Part shown: in pieces, positions 20,326 through 30,846 of the stretch
Layout of the letters: every line of letters starts with the position of its first letter
Position numbering within the stretch: position 1 is the first letter of the stretch
DNA from: Prochlorococcus sp. AG-442-M23
GTDB taxonomy: Bacteria; Cyanobacteriota; Cyanobacteriia; PCC-6307; Cyanobiaceae
Reading direction: 5' to 3'
Assembly: GCA_003209655.1 (NCBI GenBank)
Contig: QCPW01000003.1
Coordinates: 62,001-126,000 of the forward strand
DNA length: 64,000 bases
Made by a program: the position numbers and the translations under genes
The notes under the pieces: generated by a model
Database searches by the model: none
What the model saw: the letters and a program-made list of their open reading frames with translations, nothing else
Told to the model about the DNA's origin: nothing

Positions 20326-20442
20326 AATTTTAACTATTTGATTAATATTAACAGCAAATAAAATTTGACAATAAATTATTGATATTCGAGGATAGTTATT
20401 AACCAATTATGAAAATTTTGTTATCTAAATAAAAGCCTAGAT

Positions 20443-21522
20443 ATGAGTGATTTTTTATTTCCAATAATAGAAATAGTTTTAGGCATAGTTCTACTTTTTG
20501 CTGGAGGAGAGTTCTTTATTCAAGGAGCCATATTTTTATCTTTATTTTTAGGAATACCTCAAATAGTAATTGGTTTAACAGTTGTTTCTCTCGGAACTAG
20601 CTCTCCTGAGTTGTTGGTAAGTTTAAGTTCAATTTTAAAAGGTAGTGATTCACTCGCAGCAAGCAATGTAATTGGAAGCAATATTTTTAATGTTCTCGTT
20701 GTTTTGGGTATAAGCTCATTAATAACTCCTCTTAAGGTAAAAAGCAGAATAGTCAGAAGAGATGTCCCTCTTTTAATGGCAATTTCTTGTGCAGTTTGGG
20801 CTATGTCATCAACAGGCTTATTAACATTGCAAGCAGGGGTATTTCTAATATTTTGTTTAATCTTAAATACAATATGGGAAATCAATACCATCAATGAGAA
20901 AGGAGAGGAGGCAAAAGATGCTGAACCAGAGATAGAAGAATTAAAAGATAACTATAAAGGAAAGCTTAATATTTTACTAAAGTTAATATTGGGAATATTT
21001 CTTTTAAGCTTTGGTTCAAATATTTTAGTAAAAGGTTCTCAAACGCTTGCTACTCTTTTAGGTGTAAATGAAATTGTTATTGGTTTAACTATCGTCGCCA
21101 CTGGGACATCATTACCAGAATTAGTAACTTCAATAATTGCTGCATTTAAAGGGAAAACAGATCTTGCGATTGGGAATGTAATAGGAAGCAATTTGCTCAA
21201 TCAACTTCTAATCCTTGGAAGTTGCAGTATTTTTTCGGGATTTGAAGGTTTAGTAATTGAACAAAGTCTAATAAAAGTTGACTTACCTTTTATGGTTTTA
21301 ACTACCTTTGCATGCTTACCAATTTTCTGGAGCAAAGGAAAAATCACCAGAATTGAAGGATTTATTTTGCTTAATCTTTATATTTTCTACATTCTCGATA
21401 AGATACTTTTCCTAAATGGATTTAACTTCCTTCCAGAATTAAGGATAGGTTTATTTATTTACTTTGCGTTACTTATAGTGTTTCTGATTTTTCAAGAAAA
21501 ATTAAAATTTTCTAATTCATAA
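20443..21522 (+). CDS. CaCA-family Na+/Ca2+-type cation antiporter
   Basis: 359 residues with about ten transmembrane helices and the two inverted alpha repeats of the family: GTSSPELLVS plus GSNIFNVLVV in the first half, and ATGTSLPELVTS plus GNVIGSNLLN in the second. The loop between the halves (about 150-175) is acidic and cytosolic. It would exchange Ca2+ (or K+) for Na+ or H+ across the inner membrane. The stop lies two bases from that of gor, which converges on it. Confidence 0.9.
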   Translation: MSDFLFPIIEIVLGIVLLFAGGEFFIQGAIFLSLFLGIPQIVIGLTVVSLGTSSPELLVSLSSILKGSDSLAASNVIGSNIFNVLVVLGISSLITPLKVKSRIVRRDVPLLMAISCAVWAMSSTGLLTLQAGVFLIFCLILNTIWEINTINEKGEEAKDAEPEIEELKDNYKGKLNILLKLILGIFLLSFGSNILVKGSQTLATLLGVNEIVIGLTIVATGTSLPELVTSIIAAFKGKTDLAIGNVIGSNLLNQLLILGSCSIFSGFEGLVIEQSLIKVDLPFMVLTTFACLPIFWSKGKITRIEGFILLNLYIFYILDKILFLNGFNFLPELRIGLFIYFALLIVFLIFQEKLKFSNS

Positions 21523-21524
21523 TT

Positions 21525-22889
21525 TTATCCATACATAGTTACAAATTCTTCTGAGATAGTTGGGTGCAAAGCCATAGTAATATCAAAGTCTTTTTTTGTT
21601 ATCCCTGCATTTAATGAGATTGATACCATTTGAATAATCTCAGATGATGTTTCTCCAAACATATGACATCCCAAGACTTTGTCAGTCAGCTTATGAACTA
21701 CAATTTTCAACATACATTTTGATTTATTCTTTTTAAAGGTATTAGACATAGGGATAAATTTGCATTTGAAAATTTTGATATTTTCTTCAGAGTAAATCTC
21801 TTTAGCTCTTTTCTCACTTAAGCCAACTGTTGAAATTTCAGGAATAGTAAAAACAGCTTTAGGAATATATTCATAATTTACTTTTCTTTTTTGGTCATTA
21901 AAAAAATTATCTGAAAAAACTCTCCCTTGTTCTATTGCTACTGGAGTTAAGTTTGGTTTATTTATGATATCCCCCACTGCAAAAATATTTGCGTTGCTTG
22001 TTTGATTAAGTTCATCAACATCTAAATATTGGCCATCCATCTTTAGATTTAAAAAATCTAAATTTAAAGGCAAAAGATTTGGTTCTCTTCCTGTAGCAAT
22101 AAGGATATTATTAGTTAGGAGTTTATCCCCCGAGTCTAGGGTAGATTCCAGATTTCCATTTACTCTTTTGATAGACTTTAATTGAGTATTAGAGATTATA
22201 TTGATTTCTGTAAAAGTAGGTGATTCCTCTAGGCATAAAGAAAGATCCTCATCAAAACCATTAAGTAAATGTTGACCTCTAATTAATTGAGTTACTTCTG
22301 TACCTAAATTTCTAAAAATAGAAGCAAATTCACAAGCAATATATCCTCCTCCTACTATTAATATTGATTCGGGAAACTTTTTTAAATCAAAAATATCATC
22401 ACTTGTCCATGCCAAATCTACCCCAGGAATATTTAATTTCTTTGGTTTTCCTCCAACTGATATAAGAATTTTTTTTGAACTTATTTTATTTTTAATTTTC
22501 TTAGTTTTTGGACAAATAATTTCTAATTCATTTTGAGTCTTAAATCTTCCTAAGCCCTCAAAAACAGTTACATTAAATTTTTTTAAAGAATTTCTATGCA
22601 CATTACTTAATCTAGAAACCTCCTCTCTAACATTCTTCAATAAAATATTTGATTCAAAATTTATACCTTCATTTTTTAATCCATATCCTTCAGAAGAATC
22701 CATATTTTTTTTACTTTTAGCTGCATAAACCATCAATTTTTTAGGAACACATCCCCTCATCACACAAGTTCCTCCTATTTGATTTACTTCTATGATTGCG
22801 ACTTTTGCTCCATAACTAGCCGCACGTTTAGCCGCCGCGAGCCCTCCAGATCCAGCGCCAACAACAATTAAATCAAATTCAAATTCCAA
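21525..22889 (-). CDS. gor: Glutathione reductase
   Basis: 454 residues. FAD-binding VVGAGSGGLAAAKRA lies at the N-terminus, the redox disulfide in GGTCVMRGCVPKK (Cys42/Cys47), the NADPH-binding GGGYIACEFASIF near residue 185, and the dimer-interface pair in LHPTISEE (His442, Glu447). The CVxRGC variant is characteristic of cyanobacterial enzymes. It reduces oxidised glutathione with NADPH and protects against photo-oxidative stress. It lies next to a divergent glutathione S-transferase-like gene. Confidence 0.95.
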   Translation of the reverse strand: MEFEFDLIVVGAGSGGLAAAKRAASYGAKVAIIEVNQIGGTCVMRGCVPKKLMVYAAKSKKNMDSSEGYGLKNEGINFESNILLKNVREEVSRLSNVHRNSLKKFNVTVFEGLGRFKTQNELEIICPKTKKIKNKISSKKILISVGGKPKKLNIPGVDLAWTSDDIFDLKKFPESILIVGGGYIACEFASIFRNLGTEVTQLIRGQHLLNGFDEDLSLCLEESPTFTEINIISNTQLKSIKRVNGNLESTLDSGDKLLTNNILIATGREPNLLPLNLDFLNLKMDGQYLDVDELNQTSNANIFAVGDIINKPNLTPVAIEQGRVFSDNFFNDQKRKVNYEYIPKAVFTIPEISTVGLSEKRAKEIYSEENIKIFKCKFIPMSNTFKKNKSKCMLKIVVHKLTDKVLGCHMFGETSSEIIQMVSISLNAGITKKDFDITMALHPTISEEFVTMYG

Positions 22890-22941
22890 GACTTTTTTTA
22901 ATCAATTATTATAACGTTAGTTTATAGCTTTAATTCAAATA

Positions 22942-24171
22942 ATGAATGGGATTTTGACATGGGATGATTTAAATAAATTTGAAGTTGAAGATCTTGATAT
23001 AGTCAATGGTATAAATAATTCCTACGCAAATTTAAGATTATTTGGGCATAGTGAAAATGATGCATTAGTTACCCTCTATAGAGATAGGCATTCTTGGTGT
23101 CCTTACTGTCAGAAGATATGGTTATGGCTTGAATTTAAGAGAGTTCCATACAGAGTCAAAAAAATAAATATGTTTTGCTACGGTCAAAAAGAAAGTTGGT
23201 TCCTAGAAAAAGTCAGATCGGGGAAATTACCTGCAATTGAATTTAAAGGCCAAGTTATAACTGAAAGCGACGATATAATAGCTTTTCTAGAAAATGAATT
23301 TGGAGTACTTGGATCATCTATTACATCTAGTCACCTTATCAAAATTCGAAAATTAGAAAGAGAAATTTTTAGATCCTGGTGTAATTGGCTCTGCCGAGAA
23401 AGCATTAATTCTATAGATAACTCTTTTAGAAAAAAAAGATTTAAAGAATCTATTTCTAAACTCGACGAAATCTTAAGTAGATCAAAATCAGGGTTTATTG
23501 ATCCATCAGTATCTAATACGGATGTTATTGAACCTGGTGTTGGAGATATAATTTTTGTTCCCTATTTGGAGAGAATGAATGCATCACTAATATATTATAA
23601 AGGGTTTAATTTAAGATCTAATTACCGTCATATAGATAACTGGCTTACCCTTTTTGAAGGGACAAGTACTTATAGAGGCACTCAAGGAGATTTTCATACT
23701 CACTCTCATGATTTACCCCCACAAATGGGAGGATGTTTTAAAGAAAGCAATGAACAACAGATTTCTTTCTCTAAGCAAATAGATACTGGGGAGGGTCTTG
23801 GTAATTATGAATTAAATAAAAATTTTGATTCAAAATATTTCGCTAAAATTGCTCTTAAAAGAGTAATAAAGCACAAAGACAATCTTATAAAAACTAACCC
23901 ATATGATAAAGAATATTTTGAAGAATCATTGAGATCGGCATTGACGTATATGATCACAGATGAAGTAATAATCCCAGAGAAACTTTCAGGTAAATCTTTG
24001 AGATACTTAAAAGATAGAATCTCAGTTCCAAGAGATATGCCGATTATTTCCGCAAGGTTATTAAGACAATCATTAAATAAAATTGAATTACTATGTGATG
24101 ACAATGAGATAGATGGGATACCTCTAGGTCATAGATATGATCAAGACCCTGCTAGGTTTTTATTGAATTAA
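22942..24171 (+). CDS. Glutathione S-transferase-like protein, long form
   Basis: 409 residues. A thioredoxin-fold GST N-domain covers about 40-120 and keeps a glutaredoxin-like CPYC motif (residues 53-56), a cis-Pro (KLPAIEFKG) and ESDDIIAFLE. A helical GST C-domain follows, to about 270, and the remaining 140 residues are an extra, partly charged extension ending in HRYDQDPARFLLN. CPYC instead of the usual Ser/Tyr site suggests reductase or omega/glutaredoxin-like chemistry. It is divergent from gor, with 52 bases between them, which fits a glutathione-related role. Confidence 0.82.
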   Translation: MNGILTWDDLNKFEVEDLDIVNGINNSYANLRLFGHSENDALVTLYRDRHSWCPYCQKIWLWLEFKRVPYRVKKINMFCYGQKESWFLEKVRSGKLPAIEFKGQVITESDDIIAFLENEFGVLGSSITSSHLIKIRKLEREIFRSWCNWLCRESINSIDNSFRKKRFKESISKLDEILSRSKSGFIDPSVSNTDVIEPGVGDIIFVPYLERMNASLIYYKGFNLRSNYRHIDNWLTLFEGTSTYRGTQGDFHTHSHDLPPQMGGCFKESNEQQISFSKQIDTGEGLGNYELNKNFDSKYFAKIALKRVIKHKDNLIKTNPYDKEYFEESLRSALTYMITDEVIIPEKLSGKSLRYLKDRISVPRDMPIISARLLRQSLNKIELLCDDNEIDGIPLGHRYDQDPARFLLN

Positions 24172-24174
24172 ATA

Positions 24175-25566
24175 TTATAAATTTTTTCTTGAATCAATTT
24201 GAAGTAAATCCTTTATTTTTTGAACTTGACTTGCAACATTTGGGTCGCTTGACAATTTTTTTTCAACTTGCTCAATAGCATACATAACAGTTGTATGATC
24301 TTTACCTCCAAATTCATCTCCAATTTTTGGGAGGCTTAGATCAGTACCTTGCCTCATTAGATACATACCTATTTGCCTTGCCTGACTAACTGGCTTTCTT
24401 CTACTGGAACTAACTAATTCTTCAGCTGAAACTTCAAAAAAATCAGAGACTTTTTTTATTACCTGTTTAGGAGTTACAACTACTCCGACACTATTTGGAT
24501 CAAGCATTGGAGCAATTGATTGAACTGTCATAGGTAATCCTGTTATTGATGCAAATGCCACTGCCCTAGTAAAAGCACCCTCCAATTCTCGAATATTTGA
24601 GGAAAATCTTCCTGCGATAAATTGAATCAAATCTCTAGGAAGATTCATTCTTTCTTGTTCAGCTTTTTTCTGCAAAATTGCCATCCTTGTCTCTATATCA
24701 GGAGGTTGAATATCTGCTATTAATCCCATTGAAAATCTAGAAATTAGTCTTTCTTGTAATTTAGGTATTTGACTAGGAGGCCTATCACTTGCAATAACGA
24801 TTTGTTTTCCCGCTTCATATAAAGCATTGAAAGTATTAAAAAATTCCTCTTGAGTGTATTCCTTGCCTTCCAAGAATTGGATATCGTCAATTAATAATAG
24901 ATCTACTGATCTATATTTATTTTTAAAGACATGCATTCCATCTTTTCTTATAGATTGAATTAAATCACTACTAAAAGTTTCAGTTGAAACATATAAAACT
25001 TTCGCTTCTGGATCAATTTCTACTCTATAATGACCAATTGCTTGCATTAAGTGTGTTTTCCCAAGTCCTACACCTCCACAAATAAATAATGGATTAAATT
25101 CTCTTCCAGGGGATTCTGCAACAGCCAAAGCCGCGGCATGAGCCATCCTGCTATTAGGACCTACAACAAATCTTTTAAAGACATAGCGTGAATTTAAAGA
25201 ATGAGATTTTTTTGGTCTATTTATAGAATTATTTCCCAAGCTTGTAGAAAAAGATTTTGTTAGAGAATTTACATTTTGTTGGCTAACAAAATCAGGAGCA
25301 TTTGAATTGTTGTTGATATTAGTTTCGGATTTAAACACTACTTTTACAGCATGTCCACAAATTTTTTCTGCAGCTTTTTCAATAGTATCACTGTAATTTT
25401 TTCTAAGCCAATCACTTGTAAAGTTATTTGGAGTGATCAAAGATAACAAGCCATTTTCAAAACAATTAAATTTAGCTGGCCTTATCCAGGTCTCAAAAGA
25501 GGGCTTACTTAAACTCTTTTGAAGTAATTGTTGAACTTCTGCCCAAATAGGATTGGTTGCTTGCAC
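24175..25566 (-). CDS. dnaA: Chromosomal replication initiator DnaA
   Basis: 463 residues with the four usual domains: an N-terminal interaction domain (about 1-85), a poorly conserved linker, an AAA+ ATPase with Walker [11 protein letters not shown] (Lys170) and Walker [14 protein letters not shown], and a C-terminal DNA-binding domain with the signature [15 protein letters not shown]. It opens the origin and controls initiation. No dnaN or replication origin lies beside it here, and I see no TTATCCACA-type boxes in its 172-base upstream gap, so oriC is probably elsewhere. Confidence 0.97.
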   Translation of the reverse strand: MQATNPIWAEVQQLLQKSLSKPSFETWIRPAKFNCFENGLLSLITPNNFTSDWLRKNYSDTIEKAAEKICGHAVKVVFKSETNINNNSNAPDFVSQQNVNSLTKSFSTSLGNNSINRPKKSHSLNSRYVFKRFVVGPNSRMAHAAALAVAESPGREFNPLFICGGVGLGKTHLMQAIGHYRVEIDPEAKVLYVSTETFSSDLIQSIRKDGMHVFKNKYRSVDLLLIDDIQFLEGKEYTQEEFFNTFNALYEAGKQIVIASDRPPSQIPKLQERLISRFSMGLIADIQPPDIETRMAILQKKAEQERMNLPRDLIQFIAGRFSSNIRELEGAFTRAVAFASITGLPMTVQSIAPMLDPNSVGVVVTPKQVIKKVSDFFEVSAEELVSSSRRKPVSQARQIGMYLMRQGTDLSLPKIGDEFGGKDHTTVMYAIEQVEKKLSSDPNVASQVQKIKDLLQIDSRKNL

Positions 25567-25738
25567 TAAATTTAATCAATAGATTTTTAATCTAGTAGGG
25601 ATTTATTAATTGGTCATTATCAAATCACAAGATCACGATAAATTTAAAATTTATTAACATTGCAAGTTATAAATATTGAAAAAATAAAATCTATTCACTG
25701 TCTAAACCTTATAATAATTACAAAATATTTAATTTTTT

Positions 25739-26371
25739 TTGGACAAACCACTGCTCATTGTAATGGCTAAGTGGCACGCTTATGGTCGTTGTAAAACTAG
25801 ATTAGCAAAAGATATCGGGGGGAAATGTTCTGCAAATATTCAAAGAAAAATGACAGAGCATACAGTTTCAGTTGCTCAATATATCGAAAAAAAGGGTTTA
25901 ATTGATATTTCCATAGCTATTTCTGGTCTTGGATTCAAAAAGAGTAAAAAATGGTCTAAGGAGTTAGGAATTAAAAACTTTAATTTACAAGGGAAAGGGT
26001 GTTTAGGAGAAAAGATGAAAAGGCAAATTCTCAAAAATAAAAAAGATAACTTAACAAAAACAAAAAATATTATTTTTATAGGAACTGATCTTCCAGATTT
26101 TTGTCACATGGATTTATTGAACACACTCACAAAACTTAAAAAAAATGATCTTATTTTAGGCCCATCAAATGATGGAGGATATTGGCTAATTGCTTTTTCA
26201 GAGAGATTATTATCTAATGATTTATATTTACCTTTTATAAATATCAAATGGAGTAGCCAAGATGTACTTAAACAAACTTTGAAAAACTTTACTTCGAAGA
26301 AATTAAAATATGACTTTCTTCATAACAAAATTGATATAGATACAATAATAGACATTGAAAAAAGAGAGTAA
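25739..26371 (+). CDS. TIGR04282-type glycosyltransferase (arsenosugar / rSAM-selenodomain-associated transferase 1)
   Basis: 210 residues from a TTG, chosen because the first beta strand LLIVMAK must be included. The family signature MAKWHAYGRCKTRLA is at residues 9-23; GTDLPDF and GPSNDGGYWLIAFSE form the nucleotide-sugar site of this GT-A fold. The gene ends five bases before a TIGR04283 family-2 glycosyltransferase, its usual partner. The pair is linked elsewhere to arsenosugar synthesis, but no radical-SAM arsenic gene is present in this window. Confidence 0.82.
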   Translation: MDKPLLIVMAKWHAYGRCKTRLAKDIGGKCSANIQRKMTEHTVSVAQYIEKKGLIDISIAISGLGFKKSKKWSKELGIKNFNLQGKGCLGEKMKRQILKNKKDNLTKTKNIIFIGTDLPDFCHMDLLNTLTKLKKNDLILGPSNDGGYWLIAFSERLLSNDLYLPFINIKWSSQDVLKQTLKNFTSKKLKYDFLHNKIDIDTIIDIEKRE

Positions 26372-26376
26372 TCAAG

Positions 26377-27060
26377 TTGCCTAAAATCTCCATAATTATC
26401 CCTACAAATAATGAATCTCATTATTTACCATTACTTCTTTCAGATTTACCAATCATTAATAAGGAATTAGAAATAATAATTGTAGATTGTAATAGTAAAG
26501 ACAAGACTACAGACATAGCAAATTTATATAGAACAAATGTATATATATCCCCAAGAAAAAGTAGAGGTTTACAGTTAAATATTGGAGCCAAAAAAGCTAA
26601 GGGGGAATGGTTTATTTTCCTTCATGCAGATTCTAGGCTTAGTCAATATTGGCTTAAAAAAGTAACTTCAGTAATAAGAAACGATGAAAATTTTGTTTAT
26701 TTTTTTAAATTCAAGATTAACAATAAAAAAATAATATACAGATTTCTTGAAATCGTTGTAAACCTTCGAAGTTTCATCTTCAAAAATCCATATGGAGATC
26801 AAGGACTTGTAATTCACAGGAACACATATTTTAAAAATAAAGGTTTTAGAAAAATATCATTAATGGAAGATTTAGATTTTATAAAAAGATTAAAGAATAA
26901 TGCAAATTTAAAAATGTTATCAATCCCAATTTATACCAGTAGTAGGAAGTGGGAAAAAACTAATATTTTCTTTCAAGCATTCAAGAATTGGAATTTTAGG
27001 AAAAGGTGGTTAAAAGGGGAATCTATAGAATCTTTATATAAAGATTATTATCGAAATTAA
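26377..27060 (+). CDS. TIGR04283-type family 2 glycosyltransferase
   Basis: 227 residues from a TTG. GT2 features: ISIIIPTNNESHYLP at the start, IIVDCNSKDKT for the nucleotide-binding aspartate, GEWFIFLHADSRL as the DxD-like site and NPYGDQGLVI later. The protein is short and lacks membrane helices. It is almost certainly co-transcribed with the preceding TIGR04282-type gene, the same pair that occurs in many marine cyanobacteria. Its acceptor is not evident from the sequence. Confidence 0.82.
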   Translation: MPKISIIIPTNNESHYLPLLLSDLPIINKELEIIIVDCNSKDKTTDIANLYRTNVYISPRKSRGLQLNIGAKKAKGEWFIFLHADSRLSQYWLKKVTSVIRNDENFVYFFKFKINNKKIIYRFLEIVVNLRSFIFKNPYGDQGLVIHRNTYFKNKGFRKISLMEDLDFIKRLKNNANLKMLSIPIYTSSRKWEKTNIFFQAFKNWNFRKRWLKGESIESLYKDYYRN

Positions 27061-27061
27061 A

Positions 27062-27592
27062 TTAATTTGCATACCAAAAAGCACATTTTGAACCTTTAGG
27101 TTCCAGGATCCAACCTTGTCTTTTATAAAAAGAAACTACTTCTGCATCAGCAAATAGAGTAACCTTAGATATACCAATTTTTTTTAATTCTTTCAATATA
27201 TAATTCATCAATTGTCTACCTAAACCTAGTCCTTGATAAACAGGATTAACCGCAACATCCCATATAGTTGCTTCAATAATCCCATCCCCAGTACATCTAG
27301 CGAAACCTACAAGTCTGGGAAATTTTTCATCATGACTCCATAATCCAACTACTAAAATACTAAATTCTAAAGCTCTTTTTACTCTCCTTATTGGCCGCCT
27401 ACTCCATCCAACAGTCTGCAAAAGTTGATCTAATTCAATAAGATCAAACTCCTTAAATTTACTACAAACAAAAACCTCCTCTTTATCTTTATGGGAGAAT
27501 TCAAAAGAGTTCAAACCATAATATTTAATGAGCTCATCTTTAGAAAGAGTATTTGTTTTCTTGATTGATGATCCCTTTTTCTTAAAAATCAT
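27062..27592 (-). CDS. GNAT-family N-acetyltransferase
   Basis: 176 residues. The acetyl-CoA-binding region is VNPVYQGLGLGRQLMNYILK followed by KKIGISKVTLFADAEVVSFY and KRQGW, the classical GNAT A and B motifs. The N-terminal 45 residues are polar and less conserved. Its ATG overlaps the stop of the upstream ABC transporter gene (TAATG), so the two are translationally coupled. The acetyl acceptor is unknown. Similar proteins occur in plant plastids. Confidence 0.85.
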   Translation of the reverse strand: MIFKKKGSSIKKTNTLSKDELIKYYGLNSFEFSHKDKEEVFVCSKFKEFDLIELDQLLQTVGWSRRPIRRVKRALEFSILVVGLWSHDEKFPRLVGFARCTGDGIIEATIWDVAVNPVYQGLGLGRQLMNYILKELKKIGISKVTLFADAEVVSFYKRQGWILEPKGSKCAFWYAN

Positions 27593-29388
27593 TAAAAGCT
27601 GGCGAATCCTTTTTCTTGAAGCTCATAGAGCTGGGAATATAAACCCTTTTTTAGTCTAAGCTCTACATGATTTCCTTCTTCAATTAAAGCTCCCCCCTTT
27701 AAGACTAAAATTTTATCAGATTTTTCAATAGTAGCCAATCTATGGGCTATTACTAATGCCGTTCTTTTATTCAATATCCTTTCAAGATCTTTTTGCAAAG
27801 TCGCTTCTGTAGAGGGATCCATAAATGCTGTAGCTTCATCCATTATTAAAATAATTGGATTTCTTATAGCTACTCTTGCTACTGAAAGAAGTTGTCTTTC
27901 TCCAGATGAGAGATTACCCCCTCTCTCTCTAAGATAAGTACTCAAACCATTTGGTAGCTTTTTTAATAAATTCTCTAAACCCAAATCTTTACAAATATTT
28001 TCTAATTCTTGATTATTAATATCGGTACTTAGTTTTAAGTTATCGGCAACATCCCCACTAAAAATAAAAGTATCTTGCAGCACTACACCAAGCATATTTC
28101 TAAGTCTTGCTATTGGTATGTCTTTAATGTTTACATCATCTATTAATATCTGACCATCTTGAGGCTCATATAGTCTGCAAAGTAACCTTATTATGGTTGA
28201 CTTGCCAGAACCAGTTGGGCCAACAAAAGCTACATGTTCTCCAGGATTAACTAAAAATGATAAATCTTTTATTACATGTTCTCCTTCTTTATAGAAGAAA
28301 CTGACATTACGAAATTCAATCTTCCCTTTAAATTTATAATTCTTGCTTAAAATACCTCCTGACATTTGTCGGGTTGAAAAAGAGTCTTTAATTTCAATTT
28401 CTTCATCTAGCAATTCATTTATTCTCTCTACAGCAGTAAGTCCTCCTTGAATCTGTGTAAATCTTTCAGCTAACTGTCTTAAAGGCTCAAAGAGTCTTTG
28501 TGAGTAAAGAATAAAGGTAGTTAATGTTCCTAAACCAATATTACCCGAAGTTACTAAATACCCTCCTACAGCCAATACTAAAGATACTGCCGCAAGAGAT
28601 ATCCATTCTATAAAAGCAGAAATACTACTATCGTAAAAAATGGTCCCATTTACTGCTTTCTGATATGCAATACCTGTACTAGAAAATTTCTTACTATTGA
28701 ATAATTCTCTCCTAAACATCTGCACTACCTCTAATCCTTGAAGGTTCTCTTGAAAGTCAGAGTTAAGTTGTGACAACTCCTCTCTAACTTGATAATTTGC
28801 TTTTCTGTATCGTTTTTGAAGCCAAATAATAAAATAAGAAACTGGAATTTGAGTTAAAAGAAGTAAAGTTGCCAGACCTTTATCTATTGAAAGCATTGTT
28901 AAAGAAATAACTATAAGACTTACAAAATCAGCAATAACTCCCACTGCCCCACTGCCAAAAACCTCAGCCAAGGCATCTACATCATTTGTAAGTCTTGTTA
29001 GCAATTTACCAACAGGCATTTTATCGTGATACTTCAGAGAAAGAGAAATTGAATGTTCGAAAAGCTCTCTTCTAATCCTTGCTGTCAGTCTTTGTCCAAC
29101 GTATTGGATATTATATGATTGATATCCTTGTAGAACTAATCTAAATAGAACAGTAATAAACAAAGAGATAATAATTAAATTTATAGATTGCCCAAATACG
29201 GTATTGCTTAACCAAACATCTGTTTTCTCATTTTTTAAAATTGTTATTGCCTGGCCAACCAATAATGGTTGTATTGCTCCTGCGAAGGAAACAGGTAATA
29301 GAATTATTAGAATAAGAAAAATTGTTTTTTTATCTTTAGTTAAATATCTACCTAACTTTTTAATTCTATTAAAGTCATTCAAAAACAT
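27592..29388 (-). CDS. ABC exporter, fused permease and ATPase
   Basis: 598 residues, a half-transporter. Six transmembrane helices span about residues 25-310 (ABC type 1 exporter fold), then the nucleotide-binding domain with Walker A VGPTGSGKST, Q-loop VLQDTFIF, signature LSSGERQLLSVAR and Walker B IILIMDEATAFMD. It should work as a homodimer in the inner membrane, exporting a lipid, peptide or drug-like substrate. It is transcribed after hisG (13 bases) and is coupled to the GNAT gene. Confidence 0.92.
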   Translation of the reverse strand: MFLNDFNRIKKLGRYLTKDKKTIFLILIILLPVSFAGAIQPLLVGQAITILKNEKTDVWLSNTVFGQSINLIIISLFITVLFRLVLQGYQSYNIQYVGQRLTARIRRELFEHSISLSLKYHDKMPVGKLLTRLTNDVDALAEVFGSGAVGVIADFVSLIVISLTMLSIDKGLATLLLLTQIPVSYFIIWLQKRYRKANYQVREELSQLNSDFQENLQGLEVVQMFRRELFNSKKFSSTGIAYQKAVNGTIFYDSSISAFIEWISLAAVSLVLAVGGYLVTSGNIGLGTLTTFILYSQRLFEPLRQLAERFTQIQGGLTAVERINELLDEEIEIKDSFSTRQMSGGILSKNYKFKGKIEFRNVSFFYKEGEHVIKDLSFLVNPGEHVAFVGPTGSGKSTIIRLLCRLYEPQDGQILIDDVNIKDIPIARLRNMLGVVLQDTFIFSGDVADNLKLSTDINNQELENICKDLGLENLLKKLPNGLSTYLRERGGNLSSGERQLLSVARVAIRNPIILIMDEATAFMDPSTEATLQKDLERILNKRTALVIAHRLATIEKSDKILVLKGGALIEEGNHVELRLKKGLYSQLYELQEKGFASF

Positions 29389-29401
29389 TTATTTAAATAT
29401 G

Positions 29402-30040
29402 CTATGTACCTTTAAAAGATTCTATTGATAAAATCACATCTCGGAGAGGATTGCTATCTAATCTAATAGATAGAGGATTAGCAATTAACCTTGCAGTTGA
29501 ATAAAAAAGATCGTCAATTTTACTCAAACCATTTTCTTTAAGAGTCTTACCTGTTGCGACTAAATCAACTATCGCTTCAGCCATTCCTGTAATAGGACCA
29601 AGCTCGACTGAGCCCGTTAAATGGACAATCTCAACAGGTATATTTAAGTCATCAAAATAGGCTCTTGCAGTTTTTGTAAATTTACTTGCCACTTTACAAT
29701 TAGCCGGTAGATCAGTAGGTTTTGAATAATTGCTAGTATTTTTTACTGCTAGAGACATATGGCACCCCCCAAATTCTAAATCAAGTAACTTAGCTACTTT
29801 CAATTCAGATTCCTGTAATACGTCATACCCTACAATTCCTAAATCAGCCTGTCCGTAACTGACATAAACTGGGACATCTCCATTTCTCACCAATAATGCT
29901 TTTGCTCGCTTACATTTTGATTCAATAGTTAATGATCTATTATTCTCTAGTAATGCATCAGAGAAATTCAATCCTGTTTTTTTTAAAATTGAAATCGAAT
30001 CTTCTAACAGAGCTCCTTTAGGTAAAGCTATAGTAATCAT
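29402..30040 (-). CDS. hisG: ATP phosphoribosyltransferase, short form
   Basis: 212 residues, which is the short HisG that needs the regulatory partner HisZ, in contrast to the approximately 300-residue long form. It starts [20 protein letters not shown] and contains [14 protein letters not shown] and the phosphoribosyl-pyrophosphate loop region [18 protein letters not shown]. It catalyses the first step of histidine synthesis. It is divergent from gloB and upstream of an ABC exporter on the same strand. No hisZ lies in this window. Confidence 0.95.
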   Translation of the reverse strand: MITIALPKGALLEDSISILKKTGLNFSDALLENNRSLTIESKCKRAKALLVRNGDVPVYVSYGQADLGIVGYDVLQESELKVAKLLDLEFGGCHMSLAVKNTSNYSKPTDLPANCKVASKFTKTARAYFDDLNIPVEIVHLTGSVELGPITGMAEAIVDLVATGKTLKENGLSKIDDLFYSTARLIANPLSIRLDSNPLRDVILSIESFKGT

Positions 30041-30081
30041 AGATCAATTTTTATACAGTTTTTTTAAATTCTAAGTTAATA

Positions 30082-30822
30082 ATGGATTTTAATAAAGAGC
30101 AAAAAATAATTCCAATTAGAGTTCTAAATGATAATGTTATCTGGCTATGGAAAAATAATAAATCAGCAATAGTTGTTGATCCTGCGATTTCTCAACCTGT
30201 CATAAAATTCCTTAAAGCAAATAATCTTAATTTAGAGGCTATTTTACAAACCCATCATCATTCGGATCATATTGGAGGAACTAAAGAGCTTATAAAAGAA
30301 TGGCCAAATGTTAAAGTCATAGCCTCAATAAAAGAAAAAGATAGGATACCTTTTCAAAATTTATCTGTTAAAGATGGAGATAAGTTAATACTATTAGATA
30401 AAGAAGTTGAAGTCATCGAAGTAATAGGACACACAAGATCTCATATAGCTTTCTTCTTTAATATTGAAGTTCCGATCTTATTTATTGGTGATACATTATT
30501 TTCAGCTGGATGCGGAAGAATCTTTGAGGGCACATATATACAAATGTATAATTCTTTAAAAAAAATCAAGTCGTTACCACAAAACACTCTTATTTACTGT
30601 GCTCATGAATATACGAAGTCAAATCTTTTGTGGGCATTAGATATTGAACCAGAAAATCAATACATAAAAAAGAAATACATTGAAGTTGAAAAGAAAATTG
30701 CTTTAAAAGAACTTACACTTCCTTGTTTACTTGAGGAAGAGATGAAAATCAATTTGTTTTTGAGGGCAGATAATTTAAAAAGATTTTCCTTTTTAAGAGC
30801 GAATAAGGATTTATGGGTTTAA
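30082..30822 (+). CDS. gloB: Hydroxyacylglutathione hydrolase (glyoxalase II)
   Basis: 246 residues of the metallo-beta-lactamase fold. Metal ligands are in [10 protein letters not shown] (His58, His60, Asp62, His63), with further histidines in VIGHTRSH and [13 protein letters not shown], and CAHEYT near residue 173. It hydrolyses S-lactoylglutathione in methylglyoxal detoxification. The C-terminal substrate-binding helices are present (FLRANKDLW at the end). It is followed 24 bases later by ridA. Confidence 0.93.
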   Translation: MDFNKEQKIIPIRVLNDNVIWLWKNNKSAIVVDPAISQPVIKFLKANNLNLEAILQTHHHSDHIGGTKELIKEWPNVKVIASIKEKDRIPFQNLSVKDGDKLILLDKEVEVIEVIGHTRSHIAFFFNIEVPILFIGDTLFSAGCGRIFEGTYIQMYNSLKKIKSLPQNTLIYCAHEYTKSNLLWALDIEPENQYIKKKYIEVEKKIALKELTLPCLLEEEMKINLFLRADNLKRFSFLRANKDLWV

Positions 30823-30846
30823 ATTTATATAAATATTCTCAATCTA

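Noticed and set aside
20326-20406. N-terminal extension of dihydroorotase
   Set aside because: The 27 extra residues lack any resemblance to the PyrC start, and length from TTG 20325 matches the family.
25567-25738. Replication origin beside dnaA
   Set aside because: No TTATCCACA-like DnaA boxes or clusters are found in the 172 bases upstream, and dnaN is not next to it.
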